A DNA stretch of 64,000 nt, taken from assembly GCA_002751075.1 (NCBI GenBank), contig NAOQ01000015.1, forward strand, positions 227,733 through 291,732, written 5' to 3'. This document shows positions 50,086-62,930 of the stretch, piece by piece. The notes beneath the pieces were generated by a model. The model was not told the origin of the DNA. It saw only the letters and a program-made list of their open reading frames with translations, and did no database searches. The translations under genes and the position numbers were made by a program. This stretch comes from Ichthyophonus hoferi (taxonomy: Eukaryota > Opisthokonta > Ichthyosporea > Ichthyophonida > Ichthyophonidae). Within the stretch, counting starts at the first letter, position 1; the number at the start of each line of letters is the position of its first letter.

Positions 50086-51000
50086 AATAACACATTATGT
50101 TATTGGCTAGTATCGAGATTGAGTTTTTGTATGGCTCTTGGCAAGCTTGCCAATATGTTGTTAATTAGCTTTGTACTGCATTGACTACTGGGTTGTTTGT
50201 TGTTAACTGTAGCATGATATGTCCATGATTAATACTAGCACAACCAGTATCTTTATGTACAGGTTATCCTAGTTAAGCAATGTGTTGTGGTTGGTTAACA
50301 AGCGTAGATTAACTATCACTATTATTCAAATTCCTAGTTGGCTACATTTGCAACTTTCAATGTAGTTAATCAAATGCTATGTGCAATATGTTATGAGCTA
50401 CTAACTTGTAGCACTAATTATGCAATAATTAATAATATAGTAATCTAGATTTATCTTAATTCAGATTATAAGATAATAATATGTAGTATAGTGTTATTTA
50501 CCTTGTTAAATAAAATGTCCAACAAGGAGCCAATAATGTTGTCCCTGAGTTAGTGTTTCATGTATTAGCTAATTGGCGTGTTATCCAAATTTTGCTGTTA
50601 TGCTATTGGACAATCCTTGGGAATTCTGTAATCAGGATACATTTATGATAGTCAGTGAAATCAGAATAATTTTTGATTATAGCACCTCCTTGTGGACAAA
50701 GTAATGATTGCAGCAGTTGAGCAGAGACGTGGGATTTAGCCTAGGTTGTACATTCTTATCAAGATCTTAGCACATTGGAAATGGCGGCTGTATATTTATT
50801 TAAGCAATTGGCTGCCATTAATTGAGTTGGGCATAGGATAACCTCAATCTCGTTGTTGGTAACACAATCACAGCTCTACCAGATCTTACCTTAATGTGTC
50901 ATATGCCCTTGGGGAACAAAGCTATTCTAAGGAAGTCAGATTGTTGATTGATTTTCTGTGTGAAGTTTTACACATCTGGTGTCTATGTACAGGCAGTCTA
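50086..51000. other. AT-rich region without a recognised gene
   Basis: Similarity to 57 kb continues to about 50150, then nothing recognisable follows. Confidence 0.4.
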
Positions 51001-54000
51001 GGAGTGAAGTAATGTAAGATATTTGCCGACTTGTGGCAGACATAGCAATATACTTACTCTCAATAGTGCATAGTATAGTGCCATTCTGCTTCTTAGAAAG
51101 CCAGTCTATTGGTCATTCTTCAAGGTAAATTATATACCCTAAAGGGCTTTGGAATGCATGCATATCAGCTGTGAAGTCCGCATGCACTCTCTTATAAATA
51201 AGGCACTCTTCAGCTGTAGTTCTGAAGAATCTCAAAAGGTGCATAGCTATTTTCCAAATGGCATTGGTTGACTCCCCAGTGCATCTGACAATCTAACTGA
51301 CTGCAATCTGGTAGTCGAAGTGAGTGGACTTGGTTTGCCAATTCAAAGTAGACAACCAATTTGGGTTTGATAAGCAGTGACTTCACATGGTTCTGACTGA
51401 TTCATTGGTAATATTGGGGGCTTTCTTGATGTGTTGTGGTAGGATAGGCAAGTAGACTAGCTGGTCATATGTTTGGCCATGGAACTTAACTAATTCCTGT
51501 TATAATTTAGATTAAAGGAGGAAAGGTCCTCTGAGCTTGTTAATCCAAATGTGTTGGTTAAGGTTTAGTTGAGTTTGATATCATTCAGAAGTGGGATATT
51601 GATAAGTGGAACAGTATTTGAAAAACCTGATTTTACAGAGTCAGAAGATAAAGTAACTTTAACAATATTTTCTGTTCTTATGGACCAGGCAGGTGATGCG
51701 AGTAAGTAAATTTTGTATTTGAGAGGAATATTGCCTTCAGAGGAACTTGGCAATCAGTGTGTTAGTCTGTGACTACTAATCATGCCTTAATAATAAATAA
51801 ATATTTTCATTGTGTGACCGTGCAGGAATTATTTGGTATTTATATTTTTCCAGTCCTTGATACAGACTCAAGTTTCAGTTATATAGTGACTGACCAAATC
51901 ACCGATTGACAGTTCTTTATTATGGTTTTAACGTGTAAGCTAAATATTGATCTTGAGATCTACTCACTTTGTTCAAAGAATTCCATTTAGCTAGGGAGTG
52001 TTTCTATATAAATTAGCATACCTAACTATATGTTTTTACTTGGGGTTTACCTATGTGGCAGTATAGGGTTTGACCTCTACATATGAAGCACTAGTTAAAT
52101 ATCTCCCAGCATCTAACTTAAATCTAGATTGGTTTCCTAATATTTATTGTTGTCTGAACACAAGAAATATCTCAGATAAATGTCAGACAAAGCACCGAGA
52201 GTGTCTATATATAAATGTTAAAAATTTAATCATGATCAAAAATATATAAACATAGGTATCATACCACTATTAGCGGTGTAGCTTTTCTAACCTACTCAAG
52301 TTCTGTGCAAAGATATAGTGCACACTTAAAAACACACGATTTATGCCAATACTAACATGTATAACGCCAAATCCTTAATATAACCAACCTATAATAGCTT
52401 GATACTAACTACTGTTATGTTTCTGGATTGTGTATTCCAAAAAAATCAGTAAGTTATTCTTTGTCTTTGGTCAGGAAATGTTCTGAAAAGGCTTTGATAA
52501 AGGCCTCCTTATTGGTTGGGAGTTTGATTATAATCAAGACATTATCTGTGTAGCAGCATAAGGCCAAGAATTGACTACTCACGTGGGATATGTATAAACG
52601 AAGGTTCTGCTCAACTGGGTACAGTTTCTGATTTTGTAGAAACTCATCCAATGTTTGGTTCCAGCATAGACTACTAATGTGAAGGCTGTGGAGACACTTT
52701 GATAACCTGCAGATATAGTTAGGGTGGTCAGCATCCTTAATCATTGGAAAAAGTAACATATAAATGAGCTTGTCTAATGTAGCATGTAATTATGCTCAGT
52801 GAATGCCCAGCTGTGTTAGTTTAAACTGACAAGCAGCAGCAATGACAAGAAGCATCTATATGGAAATGAAGCTGGGCACCAGGAATGAAATGTTCAAGAA
52901 GTCATTTTTTGTTTTGTTTTTGACTTTCATGCTCTCCTGAGCACACAGTTAAGCTCTGTTCTGTGTGAAATTGCCAAGGTTGCATTTCTTTCTTTGGAAT
53001 ATGTTACAACTAGAATTTCTCATCAAAAATCACGGTCACAAAGCGTTTAATTTTTTTTTTATTGCTTATTTCTTTACGATACAAGACCAAGCTTGACTCC
53101 TGATTTCTATAGTGTTACAATAATAAAGGTTTTGTAAAATACAAAAGATTTTATATTCTGTCCATTTATAAGAAGTTGCAATGGTAGTGACTAGGAGATA
53201 TATATCTACACCTACTGTAATTAGAGTTAAGTGTAAGTCAGCCATAGCCTCAGTAACAAAATAGGGATTCAAGAAGGGAAAAAAAGTCAAAGGTTTAACT
53301 CTTTCCCAACAACCCAGAAGAAGGCAAGTCTGAAAACCTTTTTAGAGGATTTCAACACAAGCTCAAATAAATTAGAAAGCGGACATTCTATGTCCATAGA
53401 TAGTGATGCAGAATCTACAGACATCATCATAGATTACAGCAGATGGTAGTATCTTTGGGAACCTGATCTCATGAAATCAAAGTCCAAGTGTTAAACTCAT
53501 TAATTGTTCCAAGTTCCATGTGCATAGCCATAATCCAAGAAATCTTGTCATAGGTTTGCATGGCCTCCTTGTAATGTTTAAAATATACGAGCCCTAGTGT
53601 TTTAGGCATAAAGGTGATGGCAGACATGTCAGCAACTCTATTGGCCATATGCTTAGATGAGGTGTATTGACCATACTTTTGTCCACTGTATGTTGTAAGT
53701 AGTGTATAAGAATGTTGAGTATGGATATTTGCATGAACATCGGGTTTATTGAGCCAATCCCTCCACTTTTTTACATTGGAAAGGAATAGTTCAAAAACCA
53801 GCATAAAAAATCATGATCTAGAAGGTAAGGTAGGTGTTAATGCGGATAGAGGGTGCTTTAGAATGGACTCTCTTCAAAATATATATTCAATGTTATTAGT
53901 AGTGTCAGCAAATGTAGAGGGCTTAGTGAAAATGTCACCATCTTTTGGATATGATGCTATCAGTATCATGAAGGTATTGTGATTATTATGTGTAGATAGT

Positions 54001-54410
54001 GCTACCATGGATGTGCTCGCAATGAAGAAATTACTAGGCTGCAGTGATTGCATGTGGGCAAATGGAAATGCATCTTTTTTGAAGATGTGGGTGTGATGAA
54101 TGAAACTGGTCACTGAAGCATTGTAATAGGAGTCATTGTGAATCATGCAATTATGTAGAGCTGTTCGTGTAGGATATATGGCATATGTGTACAGTAATGA
54201 GTACATTACTGGCTGTAAAACTGGACAGGCAGTGTAAATGATATGGAAAGCATGTGTAGCTGAAGATCACTGAGATAATACTCAGGGTTTTTAAGATTAC
54301 TGGCCATAATCTGATATTTGTCAAGGAAATTGGCAGGATATTCGTTGGGGTGTATGTAGAGTTTGTTTAATTGTAAGGTGATGTGATGAAGATCTGTGGT
54401 TTGCATAATA
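51000..54410 (-). mobile_element. Ty1/Copia retrotransposon fossil, minus strand
   Basis: Parts in order on the minus strand: gag remains (54206-54406, 53874-54206), a frame at 53469-53804, RT (52454-52759, LYISHVSSQFLALCCYTDN, close to the RT at 24.9-25.3 kb) and the RT-RNase H end (51060-51450, similar to 24480-24800). 51500-52440 is not recognised and may be an insertion. A gag-start segment lies in reverse orientation at 53066-53400. Many breaks; old. Confidence 0.7.
53066..53400 (+). mobile_element. Reversed Copia gag-start segment
   Basis: Matches 29640-29950 in inverted orientation (shared TTTATATTCTGT-like and GGACATTCTATGTCC-like words). It therefore reads as gag start on the plus strand while RT and gag on both sides read on the minus strand. 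Either a small inversion or a piece of another element inserted here. A fossil. Confidence 0.6.
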
Positions 54411-57139
54411 TCCTATTATTATTAAAATATACTATAATCAGAGATTTTTATCAGGGATAATAATTACAAATAATTGCATAAACCCAATAATTTTAATCAA
54501 AAATCACATTATCTTATACCTTGCAAGGTTTCCATGATTCTGGAGTGCCAAGAGCAAATGGAACAAAGACTTAACTCATGCCCCAGCAAGGTATGCATTT
54601 TAACTAACACATATATATCATTATTACTATAGGATCTAGGTTTCTATACAAAAATAAATTAACAAGTAAGGGTGTTATCTTAACTTTATTAGACAAATGT
54701 TTATCAGTGGAAAGCATAATATACCTAGTACTCTTGTATACCCAATGAGTTAGGTCTTGAATCAATCGGAACTTAATTGTAACATATAATACATAGAAAG
54801 ATTTAATATTCTTTATTAAAAACTTGGCTTGTTAATAATAATAACCATAAAAGAAATCTGGCTACGCTATGCTAACGTTCTTTACGATTCTAGACATGCA
54901 TATGATTAGAAGCAACCAACAGCCCAACCAGGAAATATCATCATTTAAACCAATCTATTAGCAGGCACCCAATCAGAGCCTCAAACATTATCACTTCCAA
55001 CAATGAATATTAATCCAATTAACCATGCCCAAGGAATCTCAGAAGAATCATGCAAAATTGCTTGGTTATGTTCATTCAAACCGCATTTATGTTCTGCAAC
55101 TTATAGAAATTGCTGATCTGGACAAAGCATAACTTTCTGCTTATTCCAATTTCTGTAAATGTGTTTGTCAAGATCTATACCTCAATGAAACTGCCATGAA
55201 TGATTGACTACCATACTGTAGCTGACAACTCCATCCTAAATGGGCAGATGTGTAAGGCATTTGGCATAATTGTCAATCAGGCAGGTTAGAAAAAATCACT
55301 CAGTCCAGTCTTTGCAGAAGAGTTCATTAGTGCAACCCAGGTGAAATCTTAATTTGAGGTTAATAGTTTGAAGTTCAATCTTGTTGAAACTTGCCAAAGA
55401 AGAGTATGTTTGTTGGAAAGTAGATCTATTTGATCAGTCTTTGAGAATATGATTGGTTGAATAGAAGATTGTGCGAGCTTTGGCATTTGTTTTTGTATAT
55501 AGGGGAGTCAACTGATGTATCTATTGGTGTGGATTGTATTTATTGAACAATCAAAATGAGATTTTCTATTTACTGAGTTTGCTGTTGAATTGAATGGCTA
55601 GTTTGAGCCACAAAAGTTTAAAACATCACAAATAGGGAGTAAATTATAGTTAGTAAACAATGAGTGATAGTTGTACTTTATATATTAGAATATATTACAT
55701 AATATTTGTTACAAGATCACTAGCCACAGATGAGCCAGAAGGTTCGATTGAGGCCCAGATAATAAGTAGATCGATTCTTGTTATAGTATGCATATGAACA
55801 CTATTACATCGACGAGGAAATGAGTTAATTCACTATCTAAATAGGGACAAAATAGTATCCAAGTATTTTGGTAAGATCAGGCAATTCTAGTGGGTCCCTT
55901 TGACATATCAGGAGTTGGATTAACTAATATAAATATTTATGATTGGCTTAATTTAAGTTATGAATTTAGCAACTTTTGTGTTAACTAGAAAGTTAGTACT
56001 GGCAATAAAACGAAGTATAAAACAAAACAAAACTCAATAATAAAGGGGGCGGCTTACATATATGTGACTACCGGCACACCCAGGTATATGCGGCAACCCC
56101 ATATGCCTGTGCACATGTACACTCACACAAAAACGTTGCACTCATTTAATATTTGTTTATCAATATCATAATACATAAATATATAGCCCTATTATATAAA
56201 ACACTCAATTGGAGACCTCGAAGCCTGTGGATAAGTCGCTCGAACTACTACAAATTGCTATAATATTTAATGTTCCAACCATACATTTAGTATATTACAT
56301 ATTACAGAGTACCAATATTTTCTTATATTACAGAGTCCCACTAATTAGATTAACCATTATTGCAAACCAGTTTTAGTGTGGGGTAGGAGATAATTAAAAG
56401 CTAGGTCCTGATTGGTTGGAATAGTACAAGAAGCTTTATGTTTAACTTTCAATGTTTATTTGTTGTAATATAGGCAAATTCATTCCTAAATTGAAAGCAA
56501 GCAATCTCTTGCTTATCTCTTCCTGTAATTCCACTTAATAAGTATGGCTTACCTTCCTGGAGTGTTCACTAAAAATAAAGTCATAAATTGTGAAGAAAAT
56601 CTAATACTTGTTAACTAAAAGTAATTATATCTATTATGGGTGATGTTGAAAGAAAACCTTATTACTAGAGTTGATGTTTCAACCCTTTAAACAGTAGCTA
56701 TTTTTAAAAAAATTTGCAGCAGCAATCGGTTTTTTTGATTCACCGATGATGATGATAAATTTAGAAACTATGCAGTTTAATTGCGTTTCATCCGTAGATA
56801 AGGGATTGCTGTCTTTGTTGATGAAAAATGTTCTAAAAAAAAAATGGCAGTACTTTATCAGTAGGTGTAGGACTTGCAATGTGCAGTGTAGTGGTGAAAA
56901 AAAAAAGATTATGTATAGGATTACTGCGTGGCCAAACAAGGAGAGTCAATTTGTGAAAGACTTCTTTGATTAGAGATTGAAGGAGTAGGAAGTTGATAGT
57001 GGCACAATTGGCAATTAGAGGTCTGAGAATTTTTTATGCTGTGTCATAGACCCAATAACCCTACTTAATATGATCTTTAAAAGATACAAATATTGATTGA
57101 GGTAAAATTTTAGGGGGTGGTCTTTTAAATTATCAACAT
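54411..57139. other. AT-rich region without a recognised gene
   Basis: No supported gene. Overlapping frames at 56679-56973 on both strands have no family match. A tRNA-like phrase near 56215-56255 (GTGGATAAGTCGCTCGAACT) has no full tRNA around it. Confidence 0.4.
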
Positions 57140-57383
57140 GTATGTGTTGGACCTTAGGTTTACTGCAATGCTCCTTGGTTGGTCAAACACGGCAGATTTT
57201 CTTATTGTTTTCAGTACTTTTCAAAAAAGAAGCTGTATCCAGAGCGATGAATCTGGAGATTGATTCAAATGTGACATGCATTATGATTGCGGAGAGATCA
57301 TGTAATATTGATTTTATTATTGGGAGTTCTAAATAAAAATAACAGATTAGTTTGTTGGCTAGTATCGAGATCGAGCTTTTGCA
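57140..57383 (-). pseudogene. Second decayed copy of the 33-kb exon
   Basis: Similar to 49915-50150 and, in reverse, to 33080-33237 with its intron edge (GATTTTATTATTGGGAGTT). An extra stretch around 57185-57225 is absent from the other copies. It stops where a truncated family B LTR begins, marking a rearrangement point. Confidence 0.55.
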
Positions 57384-57844
57384 TGCATAACATAATCTGA
57401 AAAGGCTTATAACAGTAGCAGGGTCTCTACCATTGGTTGGTTCAATTTTGATAGATCATTTTAGATTACCGTCCGTTTAACACCAATAGATTGCATTAAC
57501 TATTTTCCCAGGCTACCAATGCAATAATAATTGCTAATGATATATTAAATAATTATAGCTATATAAAGAAATACCCAAATCAATTAAATATTTTTGTTTT
57601 AACATTCCTCCTTGGCCTAGGCGGATTATTACTTAGGGCATAAAAATATAGAAAAGAATATGAAAAGAACCTTAAAATGATGACTACTTAGCTGTAGGCT
57701 TGTCGCTCATAAAATAAACCAAATAATTCCTGATGATTCAGAAGTGACTGTGGCATGGTACTCAATGTAAAAAAAACGGAAGACAGTTCACCAAACGGTA
57801 TGGTAAATGTTCTTGCTCGCTCTGGCTCTGGGGCTCTGGTTCTG

Positions 57845-57881
<37 letters not shown>

Positions 57882-58576
57882 CTCTGACTATGGTCACTGG
57901 CGGCGTATGAGCGCTGGCAACTGAGGTGATGTGTGGGTCTTGCCCAGTTATTTTGCACGTTACCTTGGTGCTACTTTGTAGATGGAGATGTTGATAGTTT
58001 AAATGCCGATTTGAAGATAGTGTGTAAGTGTAATAAAATTGAGTCTCTCCACGTAGAGGTCAGCAGATAGTAGATGGGATAAAGTGTTTTTGGCATTTGT
58101 GGATTGTTGACTCAATAGAATTACCAGGTTTTATGACCATGATAAATTATTTAGGCTTTTTCTGTAACCACGTTGGAAATAGTAAGTGGAGTCAGGAGTG
58201 TTCCTGTGATCTAGATTCATTTAGAAGGAGAGATACTACCCAATTAAAAGGCGTTTTACCGGGTTCCTTTGTATACACAGAGTACGGATATGCTAAGACA
58301 TAGTTTTATTAATAAATAAGTCAGTAGTCTTATGCACGATGACTAAGCCATGTGCTATCTGAACTGCATAACATGATCTGAAATGGCTCATTATAATTGC
58401 AGGATCTCTACCATTGGCTGGTTCAATTTTGATAGATCATTTTGGAATGCCGTTTAACACCAATAGATACACTAACTATTTTTCCGGTACATATGCAATA
58501 ATCATTGCTAGTAAGATTATATGTTTATAGCTATATAAAGAAATACCCAAATGAATTAAAATTTTCTGTTTTAACA
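57384..58576 (+). mobile_element. LTR element remnant with two family B LTRs
   Basis: A family B LTR lacking its 5' half (57384-57604, ending TTTTGTTTTAACA) and a nearly full one (58171-58576) in the same orientation flank about 565 bases. This fits an internally deleted LTR element or two independent insertions. No pol domain lies between them, only a CTCTGG repeat. The outer flanks show no matching target duplication. Confidence 0.6.
57815..57888. repeat. Hexanucleotide microsatellite (TGGCTC)n
   Basis: About ten copies of TGGCTC, a few altered. On the plus strand a frame would give Gly-Ser repeats and on the minus strand Ala-Arg or Glu-Pro repeats. It is much richer in GC than its surroundings. 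No host gene supports a coding role. Confidence 0.9.
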
Positions 58577-60234
58577 GTATCTATGCTAAAAAATTCCAAG
58601 TTTAACAACCAATTATTATATAATTTTAGGATTTATGTTAATTGATCCATTAGAGAAATAGAGTAATATTAAATGGTTAGTTGGAATAAAACCATTCTAT
58701 ACATATATGAATGCTATTGGCTATATTTTTAAAATTGCCATAAAAACTACCCTTGATGTGAGCGAAAAAAAAAATATCTCTTCAACATTAAACAAAATAT
58801 TGTATTAATAAAATCGCATAGATGCGTTTATATTACTTTAACATGAGGTACCAGCCAATTTTTCTATCTAACATATCACTCTATTTGAACACTATATATC
58901 GAGCTAGTTAGGCTGATTTAAAATTTATGAAATTAGATGTACATTTTCAAAAATCCCCCGATTGAACAATGCAATAGAATCCAACATATAGAAGGAGCAC
59001 TGACCACAGGCGAAGAAGTATCTGAATCAAACGTGTCATGAAGAAAAGTAATTTAAATCATTTTCCTGAGCCAACTGCCCCTATATAACGGAAAAACCAC
59101 AACAGGGTCTTATGGTTTGAGAAGCATAGCTTTTATCCAGGTCACTTATACAGGTAAGAATTCTAGAAAAGGTACCCCTCGAAGGTTTTTGAATTTACAT
59201 GTCCCATACGTCACATTATATAGATGCCAAGAAATTCATCACGGCTATGGATATAAGGATAAAGTTACTGCATACACATAAATTAGAAGATTATGTGGTA
59301 GTTCTAGCGACTTACCCACAGGCTTCAGGATCTCCAATTGAATATGGGTTATAGTTAATTTTACTGGGCCAGCGGTAATAATAGCCACTTGATCTGATCA
59401 GTCTTTAAGGCTCAGTTGTTGTGGTAGGTTTTATAGAAGGCGCGTATACCGACTCTCTAGGTAACTGGCTGTTGTAATTAGTAATTACACCTTTTTTCTA
59501 ATTCAGAGGGAATCGATGCTTTGATTCGCTTAGGTACTAATGTGGAAATTGTATAATGAGACCAATCAGTAAGGGGTGCTATATTACGATGTAAATAACA
59601 ACTAGTCACTATGTAATGTTAGTAGGCAGTTTTCTGACTTACGAATGTAATTATGGTATGCGAGTCTCAACGGCGGACTAGACATTACAAAAACAATGCA
59701 AATGATTATATACATATATATTGTGATATTGTTTAGTTAAATAATTAAATGCAAAGTTTTGTGTTATGAGTGACTTTTGTATTTTTTTTGCCGGGGGTGC
59801 CGCGTATGTGTTACCGGGCCCTTTATTATTTATTTTTGGTTTCTTTCATACTTTCTCAATCTTTGCTTTACCGCAGTTGTTAATTTTTGGTTAACCACTG
59901 TATAGCTGTGTTCAATAATCTAAATGGGACCAATCATAAATATTTTTATTAGCTAATACAACTCATTAAAGATCATAGTAACCCACTAGGATTGTCTTAT
60001 CTTATCTCGATAATTACACCATTGTGTCCTTATTTCCTTATTTGAATGGAACATTAGCTAATTCATTAATATAGGAGTTTGCAAACTATGTATCGCCAAA
60101 TCAGTTTGAACTACGTGTTTATTCAGAGCTAACGGTATAACAGAAATCAATAAATCGTTGCTGACATATACAATAATGCCCGTAATGGAGGAGTAAGATA
60201 CCCAAATTCATGTAATCTTACACTATAAAGCAGT
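58577..60234. other. AT-rich region without a recognised gene
   Basis: No gene. At 59080-59160 a TATA-like CCCTATATAACGG is followed about 70 bases on by ACAG|GTAAGA, a possible promoter plus noncoding first exon on the plus strand. This is weak. Confidence 0.35.
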
Positions 60235-60400
60235 AACATGGCGCACTATAAGTTTTATGTAGAACATGATATTAGGACATAGAACCACAAAAAAACATAG
60301 AAACCGGAGACTGAAAACATGGCGCACTACAAGCTTTACGTAGGACACAATGGTAAGAAATAGAATTAAAAAGAGGAGCAGGGACCGGAGACTAAGCCTC
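60235..60400 (+). repeat. Tandem duplication of about 85 bp
   Basis: Two adjacent diverged copies (about 60235-60317 and 60318-60400) sharing ACATGGCGCACTA, AAGYTTTAYGTAG and ACCGGAGACT. Both carry the frame ATGGCGCACTA (MAHYKFYVEHD in the first, MAHYKLYVGHN in the second). The second copy has the donor AATG|GTAAGA. Confidence 0.7.
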
Positions 60401-60949
60401 AAGTACTATAGTGAAATGTGGTTGCTGGTTAGCAGAACACCAGGCTACTTGTGAACATTAAAAGCATGATACCAACATCTTATGGTCAATTTTAAACTAT
60501 TGGTGCTTAGCTTTAGCAATAGCTTTGGGTGGGAACGATGGACATATTGTGCAATTTAGGAAATTTAGCGGTTGTATACAGAGATCAGGAGATTCTAATA
60601 TTAAGAAGGAAATAATGTAATTTATATTGGGCAGTGATAAAATCTTAGCGCAATCCAATAGAAAGTAGATGATTAGGAAATTTCGTCATAAGAGGAAGGG
60701 GTCATATGTACTTAAGATTAGACATAAGTAAAATATATAATTCCTATTTAATATCTAATATCAGCAACACCTATTCATTATATCTATGTCAGGGAGGGCC
60801 ATTCTAGTTAAAGTACGCGAACATTGGTTCATATATGTAAGCTATTAAATAGTATATTAGTATCATTTGATTATGACATTCTATATTAGGAACATTTATA
60901 AGTGAGGCCTATTTGTATGAACTAAGTATATAAAATTCTTCTGAAAAGA

Positions 60950-61120
60950 AACTATTAGAAAATAAGTGGAAGCAAGAGTATCCATGTGACCCACATTTGC
61001 TTAGAAAAATAGAGAATACCAAACTAAGGGGTGTTTTAATGTGACTCTTTGTATATGCAGAGTAGATATCCTAAGACATATTTTATTATTATTAGGCAAG
61101 CCAGCAGAAGTTGAGGTTTA
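60950..61120 (+). repeat. Truncated family B LTR
   Basis: Matches the first about 175 bases of family B LTRs (AAATAAGTGGAAGCAAGAGT; TTATTATTATTAGGCAAGCC). The 3' half is missing. The flanking sequence does not match other elements. Confidence 0.65.
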
Positions 61121-61183
61121 GGCCCATAAGGTTAAAAATATTAGGAGAGCGCAGTTAGATATGCAGCATAAGATGATTTGTAT

Positions 61184-61513
61184 TTAATTTTTAATTTTAA
61201 TTTTTGGCTCAGATTGAATTAGATCTAGTGGTGTGAATCGTAAGGTCAATGTTTCTTCGCTTGTATAAGATAAGTTCTTGCTATCGTATTCAGTATCCTG
61301 AACTGTAATCGTGGTATTTTCTGCTGAAGTTATAACAACCCTTAATCTTTTGGAATTTTTGGTATTAATAGAGATAGACGCCTTGTCAGGATCTACGGTA
61401 CCTACGATAATAGGAATGTATATATACTGTGAATGAAGATATGCTAATATCTGCTGTTCTTGCTCTATCTCATTGTTCTTCTGTTTTTTGGTTAGGTTTT
61501 CTTTTGAACCCGT
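61184..61513 (-). CDS. Open frame without start codon, unknown product
   Basis: 109 uninterrupted codons on the minus strand ending TAA at 61184-61186, with no early ATG. The product begins with a Lys/Gln/Glu-rich stretch and continues IYIPIIVGTVDPDKASISI, KRLRVVITSAENTTITVQD and LTLRFTPLDLIQ. Composition looks protein-like, with alternating beta-type hydrophobics and Thr. It may be a terminal exon (CAG before AAGAACAATGAG) or the gag start of an unrecognised retroelement. I favour neither. Confidence 0.35.
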   Translation of the reverse strand, partial: TGSKENLTKKQKNNEIEQEQQILAYLHSQYIYIPIIVGTVDPDKASISINTKNSKRLRVVITSAENTTITVQDTEYDSKNLSYTSEETLTLRFTPLDLIQSEPKIKIKN

Positions 61514-62930
61514 TCATAATCTCTTTTTAATGATAGTTAGGTATATTTATTTTATATCTTTAATCAGGCCCCTACCGATAGATTTGGTTTATTGACTTTT
61601 CTCTTTAGTTCCGTTTAGAGCCGTTCATTTTATCCTTGCGCACTTTGTTTATCGTCGGCGTTGACCAGTTTAAATCGTGTGGCTGTCTGAATTCATTTTT
61701 TGTATGGGACCGATTGTAAAGATTTTTATTGGCCAATAGGACTATATCCTCATTTGAATGGCTCTTTAGCTAATTACCTCATTAATGTAAGTGCTCACAT
61801 CCTATATCGATAAATCATTTTAACTGGTTGAGAATGTTATGGCAATAATCTTTATCTGATTGGTTCAGATTTATATCCGTTATAATATTGCCATTTCTAC
61901 TGGTAATGATGTTTCTCATAAAGGTATTAGGTTGATGCCTAGCTGTTAACATGTCCAGATGTAGAAAGGTGTCTACTACAATAATAATAACAATAGTTAG
62001 GATACTGAATATGCTATTATTTTAATTGCTCTTGTCACTTTAAAATTGTAGTGGATTTTTGAATTGCTTGTAATTGCGATTTGCGAACAGAAATTCTGGT
62101 CATAACATTTTATTTCTCACCTATTCATATTCTGTGTGATTTCATAGTAGTGTAAGTTTACGTAATAACAGTTCAGGGTTTCTTATTGATTAAATTACAT
62201 TTAATCCCACCATTCGATTGGGTTCGGTCTATGGTAGAGTAGGGCTGAAATAGTTCAATGAACCTACTGTACAAACATTTCAATATAAATTATTATCAGA
62301 AACTAAGATTCACATTATAATTTTTTTTTTCAAAAGTTGTTTTACAATATTTTTCCATATAAAAAGTACTTGGATAGTTTAATTGTTATATATTAGTTTA
62401 AATTTCAAATAGTATTGGAAAAGTTCATGACAACTTAAATTGTCATTGCTCAAAGCTGAATGCTGATTGGCTTTATATAAGCCCAATCTCAATGGAATGC
62501 TGTTGAAATGGTCACGAATCGTGATGGAATTAGAGTTGAAAACATTACTTGGACTAAATAAATCAACAAAACTGGATATATAATATATATTATCACAGAA
62601 ATATAATAAATATTTAAGTGGCCAAAAATCATGTTGAATACACAATTTAGGCCAAATAAATAAAATATCACGAATCATGTGTAATCCTTATTTATGGTTA
62701 ATAATGAGAAAATGATATTAAGAAATAGCCAGGAATATTAAAAAATATAATGAAAAACACAATAATTTTATATAAAAAGGTATTTAATATCACTTGTTCA
62801 ACAAGGATTAGTAGTGCAAATAAACATTATTGAATTCATTCCTATTAAACTATGCACCAATTAGATAATGGTTCGTGATGAACGACACGAAGCGTGCACA
62901 GATATTTCATAAAATTGAATCAAGGCTTTC
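61514..62930. other. Region upstream of Argonaute
   Basis: Mostly AT-rich. A 99-codon ATG frame on the minus strand (62379-62678) is divergent from Argonaute but very AT-rich and unrecognised. I do not treat it as a confirmed gene. Confidence 0.4.

Noticed and set aside
56206-56260. SINE/tRNA-like phrase GTGGATAAGTCGCTCGAACT
   Set aside because: No B box, tail or second copy in the window; too short to call.
57688-57897. Arg-Ala repeat protein on the minus strand
   Set aside because: Translation of the (TGGCTC)n microsatellite; no splice or domain support.
59060-59165. TATA plus donor motif as a promoter and first exon for Argonaute
   Set aside because: Argonaute has its own TATA box 90 bases before its ATG; the 4-kb distance and lack of a matching acceptor make this link unsupported.
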